From JALOAP01 sp964632355 (GTDB lineage Bacteria > Chloroflexota > Dehalococcoidia > Tepidiformales > Tepidiformaceae), in the NCBI GenBank assembly GCA_964632355.1, contig CAZWBW010000002.1, positions 13,385 to 77,384 on the forward strand: DNA of 64,000 nucleotides. The letters are read 5' to 3'. Below, piece after piece: positions 45,209 to 52,866 of this stretch. The stretch's first letter is position 1. Every line of letters begins with the position of its first letter. Both the position numbers and the translations under genes were made by a program. The notes under the pieces were generated by a model. It had not been told where the DNA came from. It made no database searches and was given only the letters and a program-made list of their open reading frames with translations.

Positions 45209-45388
45209 GGCGACGAGGTAGTCGTTGCAGCCGGTGCAGATGGTCATCATGCGCAGGCCAGCCGGGCGCGCCGCGATCTTCCATCGCTGCTGCACCAGGA
45301 AGACCACCTCCCCGGACTGCGAGGTCAGCCGGACGATCTCCTGCTGGAGCGGGCGTCGGCAGAGGTCACATGCGCGTTGCGTGATCAC
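45209..45388 (-). CDS. Small zinc-ribbon protein, C-terminus lost in the gap
   Basis: On the minus strand a GTG-started frame of 60 residues begins MITQRACDLCRRPL, has a CxxC pair in CDLC and a second in CTGC (about residues 7-10 and 51-54), and runs into the N gap. The two CxxC pairs suggest a zinc ribbon. Its start lies only a few bases from the C-terminal membrane fragment on the other strand, which is odd and may reflect a misjoined contig. Confidence 0.45.
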
Positions 45389-45396
45389 GAGGCCAC

Positions 45397-45597
45397 CACC
45401 TCGTGTTCGGGCGCCTCGAAGGCAAAACCTGGGCCGAACTCTTCCGCGACTACAACGTATTCGCCGGCCGCCTCTGGCCGTTCGTGCCGCTCCTGCTGCT
45501 CGTCGCTCCCGAGCTGCACCGGCGCCGCCACCATGTCGCCGATTCGCCGGACACGACGGACCCGTACCCCGGTAAACACCGCCGCGTCAGCACCTAG
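45397..45597 (+). pseudogene. C-terminal part of the interrupted membrane protein
   Basis: The frame reads LVFGRLEGKTWAELFRDYNV then GRLWPFVPLLLLVAPELHRR and ends at TAG 45595-45597. It would fit directly after ITFD of the upstream fragment (the family has a helix running into the GKSW/GKTW-x-EL motif), but about 190 bases of other sequence and the N gap separate them. It is marked as broken; it may be intact in the real genome. Confidence 0.5.
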
Positions 45598-45669
45598 CCC
45601 CGGTCCTTGCTATCGTGGGAGTCCGACCCGCAGCAGCCAGCGGCGGGATCACATCAAGAGGATTCTCCG

Positions 45670-47037
45670 TTGCCAGCACCTGACCTCGAAACGATCGTCT
45701 CGCTCTCGAAGCGGCGCGGGTTCGTGTTCCCCGCTGCCGAACTCTATGGCGGCTTCGCGAACACCTACGACTACGGCCCGCTTGGAGTCGAACTGAAGCG
45801 GAACATCCGGGAGACCTGGTGGCGCTCCATGGTCCGCGAGCGCGACGATGTCGTCGGCCTCGACGCCGCCCTCATCACCAACCCCGAGGTCTGGGTGGCC
45901 AGTGGCCACGTGGCCAGCTTCAGCGACCCGCTCGTCGACTGTAAGAGCTGCCACCTCCGGTGGCGTGCCGACCAGCTCGAGGAAGGCGGCTACGGCGAGG
46001 TGAAGCGCGACGCCGAGGGCCGCATCGTCTGTCCGAACTGCGGCGGCGAACTTACCGAGCCCCGCCAGTTCAACCTCATGTTCAAAACCCATGTGGGCCC
46101 GGTCGAAGACGACGCCTCCATCGCGTACCTCCCGCCCGAGACGGCCCAGGGTATCTTCATCAACTTCGAAAACGTCCTTTCCTCGATGCGGCGAAAGCTC
46201 CCGTTCGGCATCGCCCAGTCGCGCGTGAGCTTCCGCAACGAAATTACACCCGGGAACTTCATCTTCCGAACGCGCGAATTCGAGCAGATGGAGATGGAGT
46301 ACTTCTGCAAGCCCGGCACCGAGGAAGAGTGGTACCGCTACTGGATCGACGAGCGGATGCGCTGGTACATCGAGGAGATCGGTATCGCCGAAGAGCGCCT
46401 GCGCGTTCGGCCCCACACCCCCGAAGAGCTCTCGCACTACAGCTCTGGCACCAGCGACATCGAGTACCTCTTCCCCTGGGGCTGGGGCGAACTCGAGGGC
46501 ATCGCCAGCCGCACCGACTACGACCTCAAGGCGCACGGCAAGCACAGCGGCAAGCCCATCACCTACTTCGATGAAGAGTCAGGCGAGCACATCGTGCCCT
46601 ACGTCGTCGAACCGGCAGCGGGCCTCACCCGGACCGTCGCGGTCGCCCTGCTCGAGGCCTACAACGAAGAGCCCGACGAAAAGGGTGACAAGCGCGTCGT
46701 TCTGAAGTTCAAGCCGAACATCGCCCCGATTAAGGTCGCCGTGCTCCCGCTCTCGAAGAACGAGGCGCTTCGCCCCACGGCGCGCAAGGTCTACGACCTC
46801 GTTCGGCCGCGCTGGATGTCCCAGTACGACGAGACTCAGTCCATCGGCCGGCGCTACCGCCGCCAGGACGAAATCGGGACGCCGCTCTGCGTCACCATTG
46901 ACTTCCAGACGGTGGGCGAAGACGGGCAGCCCGGCGACGATGCCGTGACCATCCGCGACCGGGACACACAGCAGCAGATCCGCGTACCCATCTCGAACCT
47001 CCTGGAGGTGCTCGAGGAGCGGCTCGGCCCCTGCTAG
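45670..47037 (+). CDS. glyS: Glycyl-tRNA synthetase (single-chain alpha2 type)
   Basis: The 455-residue class II synthetase has RRGFVFPAAELYGGFANTYDYGPLG, a zinc ribbon with CKSCH and CPNCGG, motif 2 VSFRNEITPGNFIFRTREFEQ (given in part), YSSGTSDIEYLFPWGWGEL and a C-terminal anticodon-binding domain. This is the eukaryote/archaea-like dimeric form also found in Chloroflexota, not the alpha2beta2 form. TTG 45670 follows an AGAGGATT site; an upstream in-frame extension begins at 45607. Confidence 0.95.
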   Translation: MPAPDLETIVSLSKRRGFVFPAAELYGGFANTYDYGPLGVELKRNIRETWWRSMVRERDDVVGLDAALITNPEVWVASGHVASFSDPLVDCKSCHLRWRADQLEEGGYGEVKRDAEGRIVCPNCGGELTEPRQFNLMFKTHVGPVEDDASIAYLPPETAQGIFINFENVLSSMRRKLPFGIAQSRVSFRNEITPGNFIFRTREFEQMEMEYFCKPGTEEEWYRYWIDERMRWYIEEIGIAEERLRVRPHTPEELSHYSSGTSDIEYLFPWGWGELEGIASRTDYDLKAHGKHSGKPITYFDEESGEHIVPYVVEPAAGLTRTVAVALLEAYNEEPDEKGDKRVVLKFKPNIAPIKVAVLPLSKNEALRPTARKVYDLVRPRWMSQYDETQSIGRRYRRQDEIGTPLCVTIDFQTVGEDGQPGDDAVTIRDRDTQQQIRVPISNLLEVLEERLGPC

Positions 47038-47060
47038 ACGGTCACGAAAGCAGCGCAAAC

Positions 47061-47090
47061 GGGGGCGGCGGTCCTGGTGGCGCCGCCCCG
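47061..47090. terminator. Hairpin between glyS and the convergent gene
   Basis: An inverted repeat GGGGCGGCG / CGCCGCCCC with a 10-base loop lies 24 bases after glyS and faces the end of the convergent gene. No T-tract on the plus strand. Confidence 0.6.
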
Positions 47091-47106
47091 TCCTCTTGCG
47101 AATTCC

Positions 47107-47400
47107 CTACTGGCCCTCCGTTCCGGCGGCACGGCAGGCCGCTCCGTACTCCGAAAGTGCCTTCACCAGGGGATCGTCGGCGCCAAGGTCGAGCCGCTCG
47201 GAGTGGTGGCTCAACACTTCCCAGATGCGGGCACTGGCCTTCGCGATGCCCTCCTCGTCGTGCTCCCTGCAGCGCTGACCGTATTCGGAGATCGCGCGCA
47301 CGAGCGGCTGGTCGGCGCTCAGGTCGAGCGGCCCGAACCGGTGTGTGAGGGCTTCGTAAAGGTGGGCGCTCGCTTCTTCAACCGAAAGCTGGGCGGACAT
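47107..47400 (-). CDS. Small helical protein with an internal duplication
   Basis: The 97-residue protein contains two copies of a unit of about 40 residues. The first is LYEALTHRFGPLDLSADQPL followed by VRAISEYGQRC; the second is IWEVLSHHSERLDLGADDPL followed by VKALSEYGAAC. No signal peptide or known domain is seen. ATG 47400 was chosen at the start of the conserved part; a longer frame reaches 47433. Function unknown. Confidence 0.65.
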   Translation of the reverse strand: MSAQLSVEEASAHLYEALTHRFGPLDLSADQPLVRAISEYGQRCREHDEEGIAKASARIWEVLSHHSERLDLGADDPLVKALSEYGAACRAAGTEGQ

Positions 47401-47499
47401 GGGACTGGTCCCTCCGGACAGAGTGTGAAGCACACTACCACCCGGATGTTTCGAAAAGCGTACGATGGCTTGCCGTAAGTCTTACCCGGAGACGCCCCC

Positions 47500-48525
47500 A
47501 TGACCCGCATCCAGGTTCGCCCGCTCAAGCCAAGTGACATAAGCCCCGCCGCCGCGCTCCTTGCGGCGCGCCACAAGCGCGACAGGGCCCGCCTCCCATG
47601 GTTGAACAAGGCGTACGAAGACCCGGCCGAGTGCGAGGTCCTGGTCCGCGACACCGTCCAGAGTCCGCGAACCTTCGCGGTCGCCGCCGAACTGGACGGG
47701 CAACTCGCCGGTTACCTGGTTGGCGAGCGGGAACTGCACCACCCCGCCTCGCTGTCGGCCCAGTTCGTGCCTCCGTATACCCTCGGGATCGGGCTCCACG
47801 CTCACGCGGTCGCCGCGGACGTGAACGCCGTCGACGTGTACCGGCTCATGTACGCCGAACTCGCCGCCCGGGCAGTCGAGCGAGGCTTCTTCGAACACCG
47901 GGTCTACATCGTGCCCGGCGACCGGGATGTCGAAGAGGCGTGGGTCAATCTCGGCTTTGGGCGCGGCCTCGTCTGCGCCGTCCGCGACACGACTGTCCCC
48001 GTGCCGCTGGACTCCCGGGCGTTCGACGTCGAAGTCCACCAGGCCAGCAGCGAAGACGCCGACGTCGTCATGCAGCTCGAGGACGCGAATACGCGCCATC
48101 ACTATTCGTCTCCGATCTTTTGGCCCTACCTGCACGAAACACTGGGCGCCGCACGCGAGTACCAGGAGGCGCTCCTCGCTGACCCGGCGAATGCGCACTT
48201 CGTCGCCTACCGCGACGGGAAGCCGCTCGGCATGAACACGTTCAACCCGCCCAACTGGGTCAGCCCGCTCCTGCTCGGAGGCCGGTCGATCTACCTGTTC
48301 CAGGGCGTCGTCGTCGAGGAAGCCCGCGGCAACGGCGTCGGCAAGGCCCTGCTCGCTCGCTCGATGGAGTGGGCCCGGGAGCAGGGATACGAACGATGTG
48401 TGCTCCACTTCGCCAGCGCGAACGCGAGCGGCGCCACCTTCTGGCTCGGACAGGGGTTCGTGCCGGTCGAATACACGATGGCGCGGCACATCGACGAGCG
48501 CATCGGCTGGGCGCGCCCCGCCTAG
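47500..48525 (+). CDS. Double GNAT-domain acetyltransferase
   Basis: The 341-residue protein has two GNAT-like halves. The first covers about 1-165 (RIQVRPLKPSDISPAAALLA ... FAVAAELDGQLAGYLVGE). The second covers about 175-335, with the full acetyl-CoA site LFQGVVVEEARGNGVGKALL and FWLGQGFVPVEY. The first half has lost the clear RGxGxG/A motif. It probably acetylates a small molecule or peptide. It stands alone on its strand. Confidence 0.8.
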   Translation: MTRIQVRPLKPSDISPAAALLAARHKRDRARLPWLNKAYEDPAECEVLVRDTVQSPRTFAVAAELDGQLAGYLVGERELHHPASLSAQFVPPYTLGIGLHAHAVAADVNAVDVYRLMYAELAARAVERGFFEHRVYIVPGDRDVEEAWVNLGFGRGLVCAVRDTTVPVPLDSRAFDVEVHQASSEDADVVMQLEDANTRHHYSSPIFWPYLHETLGAAREYQEALLADPANAHFVAYRDGKPLGMNTFNPPNWVSPLLLGGRSIYLFQGVVVEEARGNGVGKALLARSMEWAREQGYERCVLHFASANASGATFWLGQGFVPVEYTMARHIDERIGWARPA

Positions 48526-48529
48526 CCCG

Positions 48530-49051
48530 CTACCACCGGCCGAATACGCCGCGGACGCCGGAGAAGTGCTCTTCGATGCGCCGCCGGTCGCCCGTTCCCA
48601 GCCCTGCCGGGAGCTCCGACCGGGGGAAGAACCGGACTTGCGCAATTTCCCAGTGCGGCCGCTCCGTGAGCTCAAAGTCGTTCGAGCAGAACACCGCCTG
48701 GTGGTTCGTCACTCGGCGCCACTGGTGGGTGTACACGCCCAGCAGTTCCAGGTTCCCGATGCGGGCGCCCACCTCTTCCCGGGCTTCCCGCCGCGCCGCT
48801 GCCTCGAGCGATTCGCCTCGTTTGAGCCCACCACCCGGGAGGAACCAGCCGTTCCGGTAGGTGTGCCGAACCAGCAGCACCTCATCGCCACGGGTCAGCA
48901 CCAGCTTCGCACCCACCAGGTGGCCGCCGCCAAGTTGCCAGCGCACCACCTGCGCCTTCCACAGGAGCGGCGCTACCCAGCGCAGTGTTCGATCCCGCAG
49001 TCGCACCGCTTGCATCTTCGCCGACTGTCGGCCTGGCCGCGAGCCGAACAT
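48530..49051 (-). CDS. Nudix hydrolase
   Basis: The 173-residue protein has an intact Nudix box, GGGLKRGESLEAAARREAREEVGA (shown over two parts: GGGLKRGESLEAA and AREEVGA), following LVRHTYRNGWFLPGG. It should hydrolyse a nucleoside diphosphate linked to another group; the substrate is not predicted. An N-terminal basic extension of about 40 residues precedes the domain. Confidence 0.86.
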   Translation of the reverse strand: MFGSRPGRQSAKMQAVRLRDRTLRWVAPLLWKAQVVRWQLGGGHLVGAKLVLTRGDEVLLVRHTYRNGWFLPGGGLKRGESLEAAARREAREEVGARIGNLELLGVYTHQWRRVTNHQAVFCSNDFELTERPHWEIAQVRFFPRSELPAGLGTGDRRRIEEHFSGVRGVFGRW

Positions 49052-49193
49052 CTCTATCGGTCTCTCCCGCCGTTTGGTTACCGTTTCGAGTGCGGAGTTC
49101 CCGGGTTGTCACCGAACGTTTCCCTCGATCGTCCCTAGGACCGTCGAACCTACTGACGAGATCAGGCGACGCCGTCGCCTTCTGAGGGACACC

Positions 49194-50609
49194 ATGAAGG
49201 TATTCCGCCGGTTCATCACATGGGGTAGGGGGGAGACAAGCCGCGAGGAAGGTCAGTCGCTGGTGCTGTTCGCCGCAGCGGCCCTGGTCATGGTTGGCTT
49301 CGTCGCGCTCACCATCGACGTTGGCCGCTTCGTCTGGGCGCGAACCCAGATGCAGGCCGCCGTCGACGCCGCCGCGCTCGCAGCCGCCCAGAGCATGCCC
49401 GACAAGATCGAGGCAGAGGCACAGGCCCAGCACTACTGGAACACGAACGCGGAGTTCATCAACCGCGCCGGGAAGAACGTGCGGTTCTACACCAACTTCC
49501 CCGGCGACACGAACAAGGGCGTTCACGTCAAAGGCGAAGCCGAGATCCCGACCATCTTCGCTCACCTGTTCGGCCTCTCCCACTGGAATGTGTCGGCCGA
49601 AGGCGTTGCGGAATCCCAGGTTCTCGATATCGCGCTCGTCCTCGATACCTCGGGGTCGATGTGTTTCGGTACCTACCCGGACGTCGAATCCGGCACCGCC
49701 TGGATGGGCCCCGGCAAGAACCCGCCGAAGCTCGATCAGGACCTGTCCTCCACCACCGGCAACACCAACGTCACGGTGAAGGTGACCAACGCGAAGGCGT
49801 TCGAAAGCTACGTGAACCAGAGCTACGGCGGCCGCAAGGGAACCATCAAGATCGGAAACGAGCTGCTGCGCGTGCGGAGCGTCGATACCAAGAACAACAC
49901 CATCAAGGTCGACCGCGCCCAGCGCAACGACCACACCGGGCAGAACACGCCCAAGCTCTCGCACTCGAAGGGCGCGGAAATCTGGCGCAACTGGAACTCC
50001 TGCGCCGACGCCGCCCGCTACAACAGCGGCCCCTACGAGCCTTACGACACGATGATCGATGACGCCGAGTTCTTCGTGACGCTGTTCGACGACCGCTACG
50101 ACAAGATCGGTGTCGCCTCCTTCAGCTCGACAGCCAAGCGCGCCCAGTCGCTTACCTCGAACTTTGGCGCCGTCCACTCCGCCCTCAACTCGCTGGCCAT
50201 TCCCGAAGGCGGTACGAACATCGCACATGGCCTGGGACTTGGGCGCGGCATCGTGACATCGAGCGGAACTCGCGATAACTCCCTGCGCATCATCGTCTTC
50301 CTCACCGACGGCGTCGCCAACCAGTACTGCAGCGGCACGTACTCCTCGACGCTCTACACCAGCACGTCGTGCACCAGCCGCTCGGGCGAAGCGACCGCGC
50401 GTGACCACGCGCTCCGCGAAGCGGACGCTGCTGCTTCCCGGGGAATCGTGATCTACACCATCGGCCTCGGGCCCGAAGTCGACGACGCGCTCCTCAACGA
50501 GATCGCCCGCAGGACCGGCGGCGAGTATCACAAGGCCCCCACCATCGCCCAGCTCGACGACGCGTTCAGGGCCATTGCCCAGTCGACCCACGTCAAGCTG
50601 AGCCAGTAG
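49194..50609 (+). CDS. TadG-like protein with a vWA domain carrying an inserted segment
   Basis: The 471-residue protein has an N-terminal helix at 22-45 (SLVLFAAAALVMVGFVALTI) followed by DVGRFVWARTQMQAAVDAAA, the TadE/TadG-type signature. A von Willebrand A domain starts with LVLDTSGSM (DxSxS at 151-155) and resumes at about 283 (PYDTMIDDAEFFVTLFDDRYD, then IVFLTDGVANQY). About 90 residues at 175-265 are inserted between. No tad/flp pilus genes surround it, so its role at the envelope is unknown. The terminator lies just behind it. Confidence 0.8.
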   Translation: MKVFRRFITWGRGETSREEGQSLVLFAAAALVMVGFVALTIDVGRFVWARTQMQAAVDAAALAAAQSMPDKIEAEAQAQHYWNTNAEFINRAGKNVRFYTNFPGDTNKGVHVKGEAEIPTIFAHLFGLSHWNVSAEGVAESQVLDIALVLDTSGSMCFGTYPDVESGTAWMGPGKNPPKLDQDLSSTTGNTNVTVKVTNAKAFESYVNQSYGGRKGTIKIGNELLRVRSVDTKNNTIKVDRAQRNDHTGQNTPKLSHSKGAEIWRNWNSCADAARYNSGPYEPYDTMIDDAEFFVTLFDDRYDKIGVASFSSTAKRAQSLTSNFGAVHSALNSLAIPEGGTNIAHGLGLGRGIVTSSGTRDNSLRIIVFLTDGVANQYCSGTYSSTLYTSTSCTSRSGEATARDHALREADAAASRGIVIYTIGLGPEVDDALLNEIARRTGGEYHKAPTIAQLDDAFRAIAQSTHVKLSQ

Positions 50610-50636
50610 CGCCAGGCCCGGCGGCATAACGAAGAA

Positions 50637-50670
50637 GGGAGCACCACACCCGGTGCTCCCCTTTCTTTTC
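50637..50670. terminator. Intrinsic terminator between the vWA gene and clpP
   Basis: A perfect 9-bp stem GGGAGCACC / GGTGCTCCC with a 6-base loop is followed by CTTTCTTTTCTT on the plus strand. It lies between convergent genes. Confidence 0.88.
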
Positions 50671-50687
50671 TTGCGTAACCGTGGCTC

Positions 50688-51386
50688 TTAGGCCGTGCCC
50701 GCGCCGTTCTGGTTCACCGCCGTCGTCGCCTGCGAAGGCCGATCGAGGATGTCGTCGATGAGCCCGTACTCCTTCGCTGCCTTCGGGTCGAGCCAGAAGT
50801 CGCGGTCGGTGTCCTGTTCGATGCGCTCCAGCGGCTGCCCGGTCGTCTCCGCGATGATGTTGCGAAGCACCCGCTGCAGCCGCAGCGTCTCCCGCGCCTG
50901 GATCTCGATGTCGCGCGCCTGGCCCTGGGCGCCGCCGAGCACCTGGTGCAGGTGAACCGTCGAGTGCGGCAGCGCGTATCGCTTGCCCTTCTTCCCGGAC
51001 GTGAGCAGCACCGTGCCCATGCTCGCCGCGAGGCCGATGCACACCGTTGACACGTCGGGCTGGATGAGCTGCATCGTGTCGTAGATCGCCAGGCCCGCCG
51101 TCACGCTCCCGCCCGGGCAGTTGATGTACATCATGATGTCCTTCTCGTCGTCTTCGCGCGCCAGGTAGAGCAGCTGCGCGATGATGACGTTGGCCACCAT
51201 GGCATCGATCGGCGTCCCCATGAACACGATCCGCTCCTTGAGGAGCAGCGAGTAGATGTCATAGGCTCGTTCGCGCCGCCCGTCCGACTCGATCACGAAG
51301 GGCATGATGTCCTGTGGCCGTACGAGGTCGGCATCGGGCTTCTTACCCGCGACCAACTCCTGGATGAGGTCGAAACTCTGGCTCAC
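50688..51386 (-). CDS. clpP: ATP-dependent Clp protease proteolytic subunit
   Basis: The 232-residue serine protease has [36 protein letters not shown], the catalytic Ser in [10 protein letters not shown], the His in PHSTVHLHQ and the Asp in QDTDRDFWL. With ClpX or ClpC it degrades unfolded or tagged proteins in the cytoplasm. Slightly longer than E. coli ClpP at both ends. No clpX is adjacent. Confidence 0.95.
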   Translation of the reverse strand: MSQSFDLIQELVAGKKPDADLVRPQDIMPFVIESDGRRERAYDIYSLLLKERIVFMGTPIDAMVANVIIAQLLYLAREDDEKDIMMYINCPGGSVTAGLAIYDTMQLIQPDVSTVCIGLAASMGTVLLTSGKKGKRYALPHSTVHLHQVLGGAQGQARDIEIQARETLRLQRVLRNIIAETTGQPLERIEQDTDRDFWLDPKAAKEYGLIDDILDRPSQATTAVNQNGAGTA

Positions 51387-51559
51387 GCTGCCCTCCTGCT
51401 TCGGTGCTGGTTCAAGTGTGACGGGTGCGCACCCGCAGATGCAAAGCCCGCGAACCTGCTCGTGTGTAACCCATCACTCTCGGTACCTTTGCACCGCTGC
51501 CCGGCAGCGCGTTCAGCCGAATCACCGTGGTATGCTCACGCGCACACAGGAGTTAGCTG

Positions 51560-52015
51560 GTGACAGAAGAACAGAGCCTGATTACAGATGAACACCGCGC
51601 GCTGATCGACAAGCGCGGTGACCCCATCAAAGTCGTAGTGAAAGAAGAAGACGCTCGCCGCATGCGCGACGTCATCGGCGACCCCGACCCGCGCTGGGCC
51701 GACGGGACGGGCATGGCGCCCCCGTACGTGCTCGCGATGCTCGGCGGTGGCCGCCGCCCGGATATGGTCCGCATCCTTCCCGGCGGCCTGCTCACGCAGC
51801 AGGAATGGAAGTTCTCCCGGCCCTTCCGCATCGGCGAAGAACTCACCGGGTACTCCCAGGTCTTCGATATCCGGGAGCGCCTCGGCGGCCGGTACGGTCA
51901 TAGCGTTCTCGTGACCACAGGCACCGACTACTACGACGCGGACGGCAACCACGTCGCTTCCGCCATGATGACCATCACCCAGTTCGATCCCAAGGGGGCG
52001 GAGCGCAACGAATGA
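51560..52015 (+). CDS. FAS1-like dehydratase-domain (HadA-like) protein, second pair
   Basis: The 151-residue hotdog protein has VIGDPDPRWADGTGMAPPYV near the start and LLTQQEWKFSRPFRIGEELTGY in the middle, the pattern of MaoC N-terminal (FAS1_DH) domains. GTG start with GGAGTT upstream. It is coupled with the following MaoC gene by a 4-bp overlap, as in the pair at 401-1296. Confidence 0.8.
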   Translation: MTEEQSLITDEHRALIDKRGDPIKVVVKEEDARRMRDVIGDPDPRWADGTGMAPPYVLAMLGGGRRPDMVRILPGGLLTQQEWKFSRPFRIGEELTGYSQVFDIRERLGGRYGHSVLVTTGTDYYDADGNHVASAMMTITQFDPKGAERNE

Positions 52016-52434
52016 CCCGCTATTTCGAAGACGTCAACGTAGGAGACGAACTCGAGCCACTCCCGTTCACCCCAACCACCGACATGGCGATCGACTTCTT
52101 CGGGCGCGATAACCCGACCAACCCCGCCTTTGCCGATGCCGAGGCAGGCAAGCGCATGGGCGTCGGAGGCGCACTCGTGCCCGGCCTCCTGAAGGTCGCC
52201 ATGATCACCCGCTACGTGAACGAGTGGGCGGGCCCCGATTCCTCGCTGTCGAACATCCGCGTCGCCTACCGGCGCCCCGACGTTGCCGACCGCGAACTCG
52301 TGCTCGCCGGCCACGTCGTCGACAAGCGCCAGGAGGACGGCGAAAACATCGTCGAGCTCGAGGTCGTGACGCTCGCCGAAGGCCAGCCGTCCGTGCGCAG
52401 CAACGTACAGGTCAAGCTGCCCTCGAAGAGCTAA
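52012..52434 (+). CDS. MaoC-like hotdog protein lacking the catalytic His
   Basis: The 140-residue protein has FEDVNVGDELEPLPFTPTTD, then IDFFGRDNPTNPAFADAEAG where the hydratase-2 motif GDxNPLHxD would lie. The Asp is kept but the His is missing (NPTNPAF). VPGLLKVAM replaces the usual HG-containing helix. It is probably the partner of the preceding gene, but as a pair they may bind rather than dehydrate, or use another residue. Confidence 0.75.
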   Translation: MTRYFEDVNVGDELEPLPFTPTTDMAIDFFGRDNPTNPAFADAEAGKRMGVGGALVPGLLKVAMITRYVNEWAGPDSSLSNIRVAYRRPDVADRELVLAGHVVDKRQEDGENIVELEVVTLAEGQPSVRSNVQVKLPSKS

Positions 52435-52501
52435 CGGCGACATCTCCCGGCGAGAATCACAGGCTCACGGCGGGTCTTGCCCGCCGCGGGCCTGCACGCC
52501 G

Positions 52502-52531
52502 TTGACACTTACGCAGGCACGACCCTACCCT
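52502..52531 (+). promoter_or_regulatory. Promoter of the T-box/trp operon
   Basis: A perfect -35 TTGACA and a -10-like TACCCT are separated by 18 bases. The predicted transcript start is near 52538, just before the T-box leader. This is the best sigma-70-type -35 seen in the window. Confidence 0.6.
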
Positions 52532-52544
52532 GCAAATCACAATC

Positions 52545-52836
52545 GAATACTCGGCGTTGAACGGGAAGAGTAGCCCGTCAAGCGAGCCTCCAGAGAGCCG
52601 GGAAGAGGTGTGAGCCCGGTGGCAGCGCGACAGGTGAATGGGCCCGGGAGCTCCGGCAGCGAACGGCACACGCTCACTAGCTGACGGCGGAAGGGGCACC
52701 GATATCGCAGCCCAGGCGATCGCCACGCACGCACGCGCGGCCGTCGCTGAAAAGAGTGCTTCGGCGCCTCGCGCCGGAGAACAAAGGTGGCACCGCGAGA
52801 ACCCCTCGTCCTTTGAGACGGAGGGGTTTTGTGTTG
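52545..52836 (+). promoter_or_regulatory. T-box riboswitch, tryptophan type
   Basis: Stem I shows the canonical elements: AGTAG at 52569-52573, the AGAGAG bulge at 52592-52597, an apical hairpin GCCGGG / CCCGGT with a GGTG loop, and a specifier loop reading GTGAA-TGG-G with UGG at 52639-52641. The base of stem I (CGGG 52562-52565 with CCCG 52643-52646) closes right after the specifier. The T-box sequence AAAGGTGGCACCGCGAG (52783 on) contains TGGC, complementary to a GCCA 3' end as in tRNA-Trp. A terminator hairpin with TTTT follows at 52799-52836. Uncharged tRNA-Trp should allow read-through into trpB2. Confidence 0.9.
52799..52836 (+). terminator. T-box-controlled intrinsic terminator
   Basis: AACCCCTCGTC-CTTTGAG-ACGGAGGGGTT, then TTTGTGTT, forms the leader terminator whose 5' half is shared with the antiterminator. 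It ends 30 bases before the trpB2 start. Confidence 0.88.
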
Positions 52837-52866
52837 TAGTGAGCGTTACTTCAAGGGGGGAATTCC

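Noticed and set aside
45600..45669. Glycine riboswitch or T-box before glyS
   Set aside because: Only about 70 bases of leader and no T-box or riboswitch motif.
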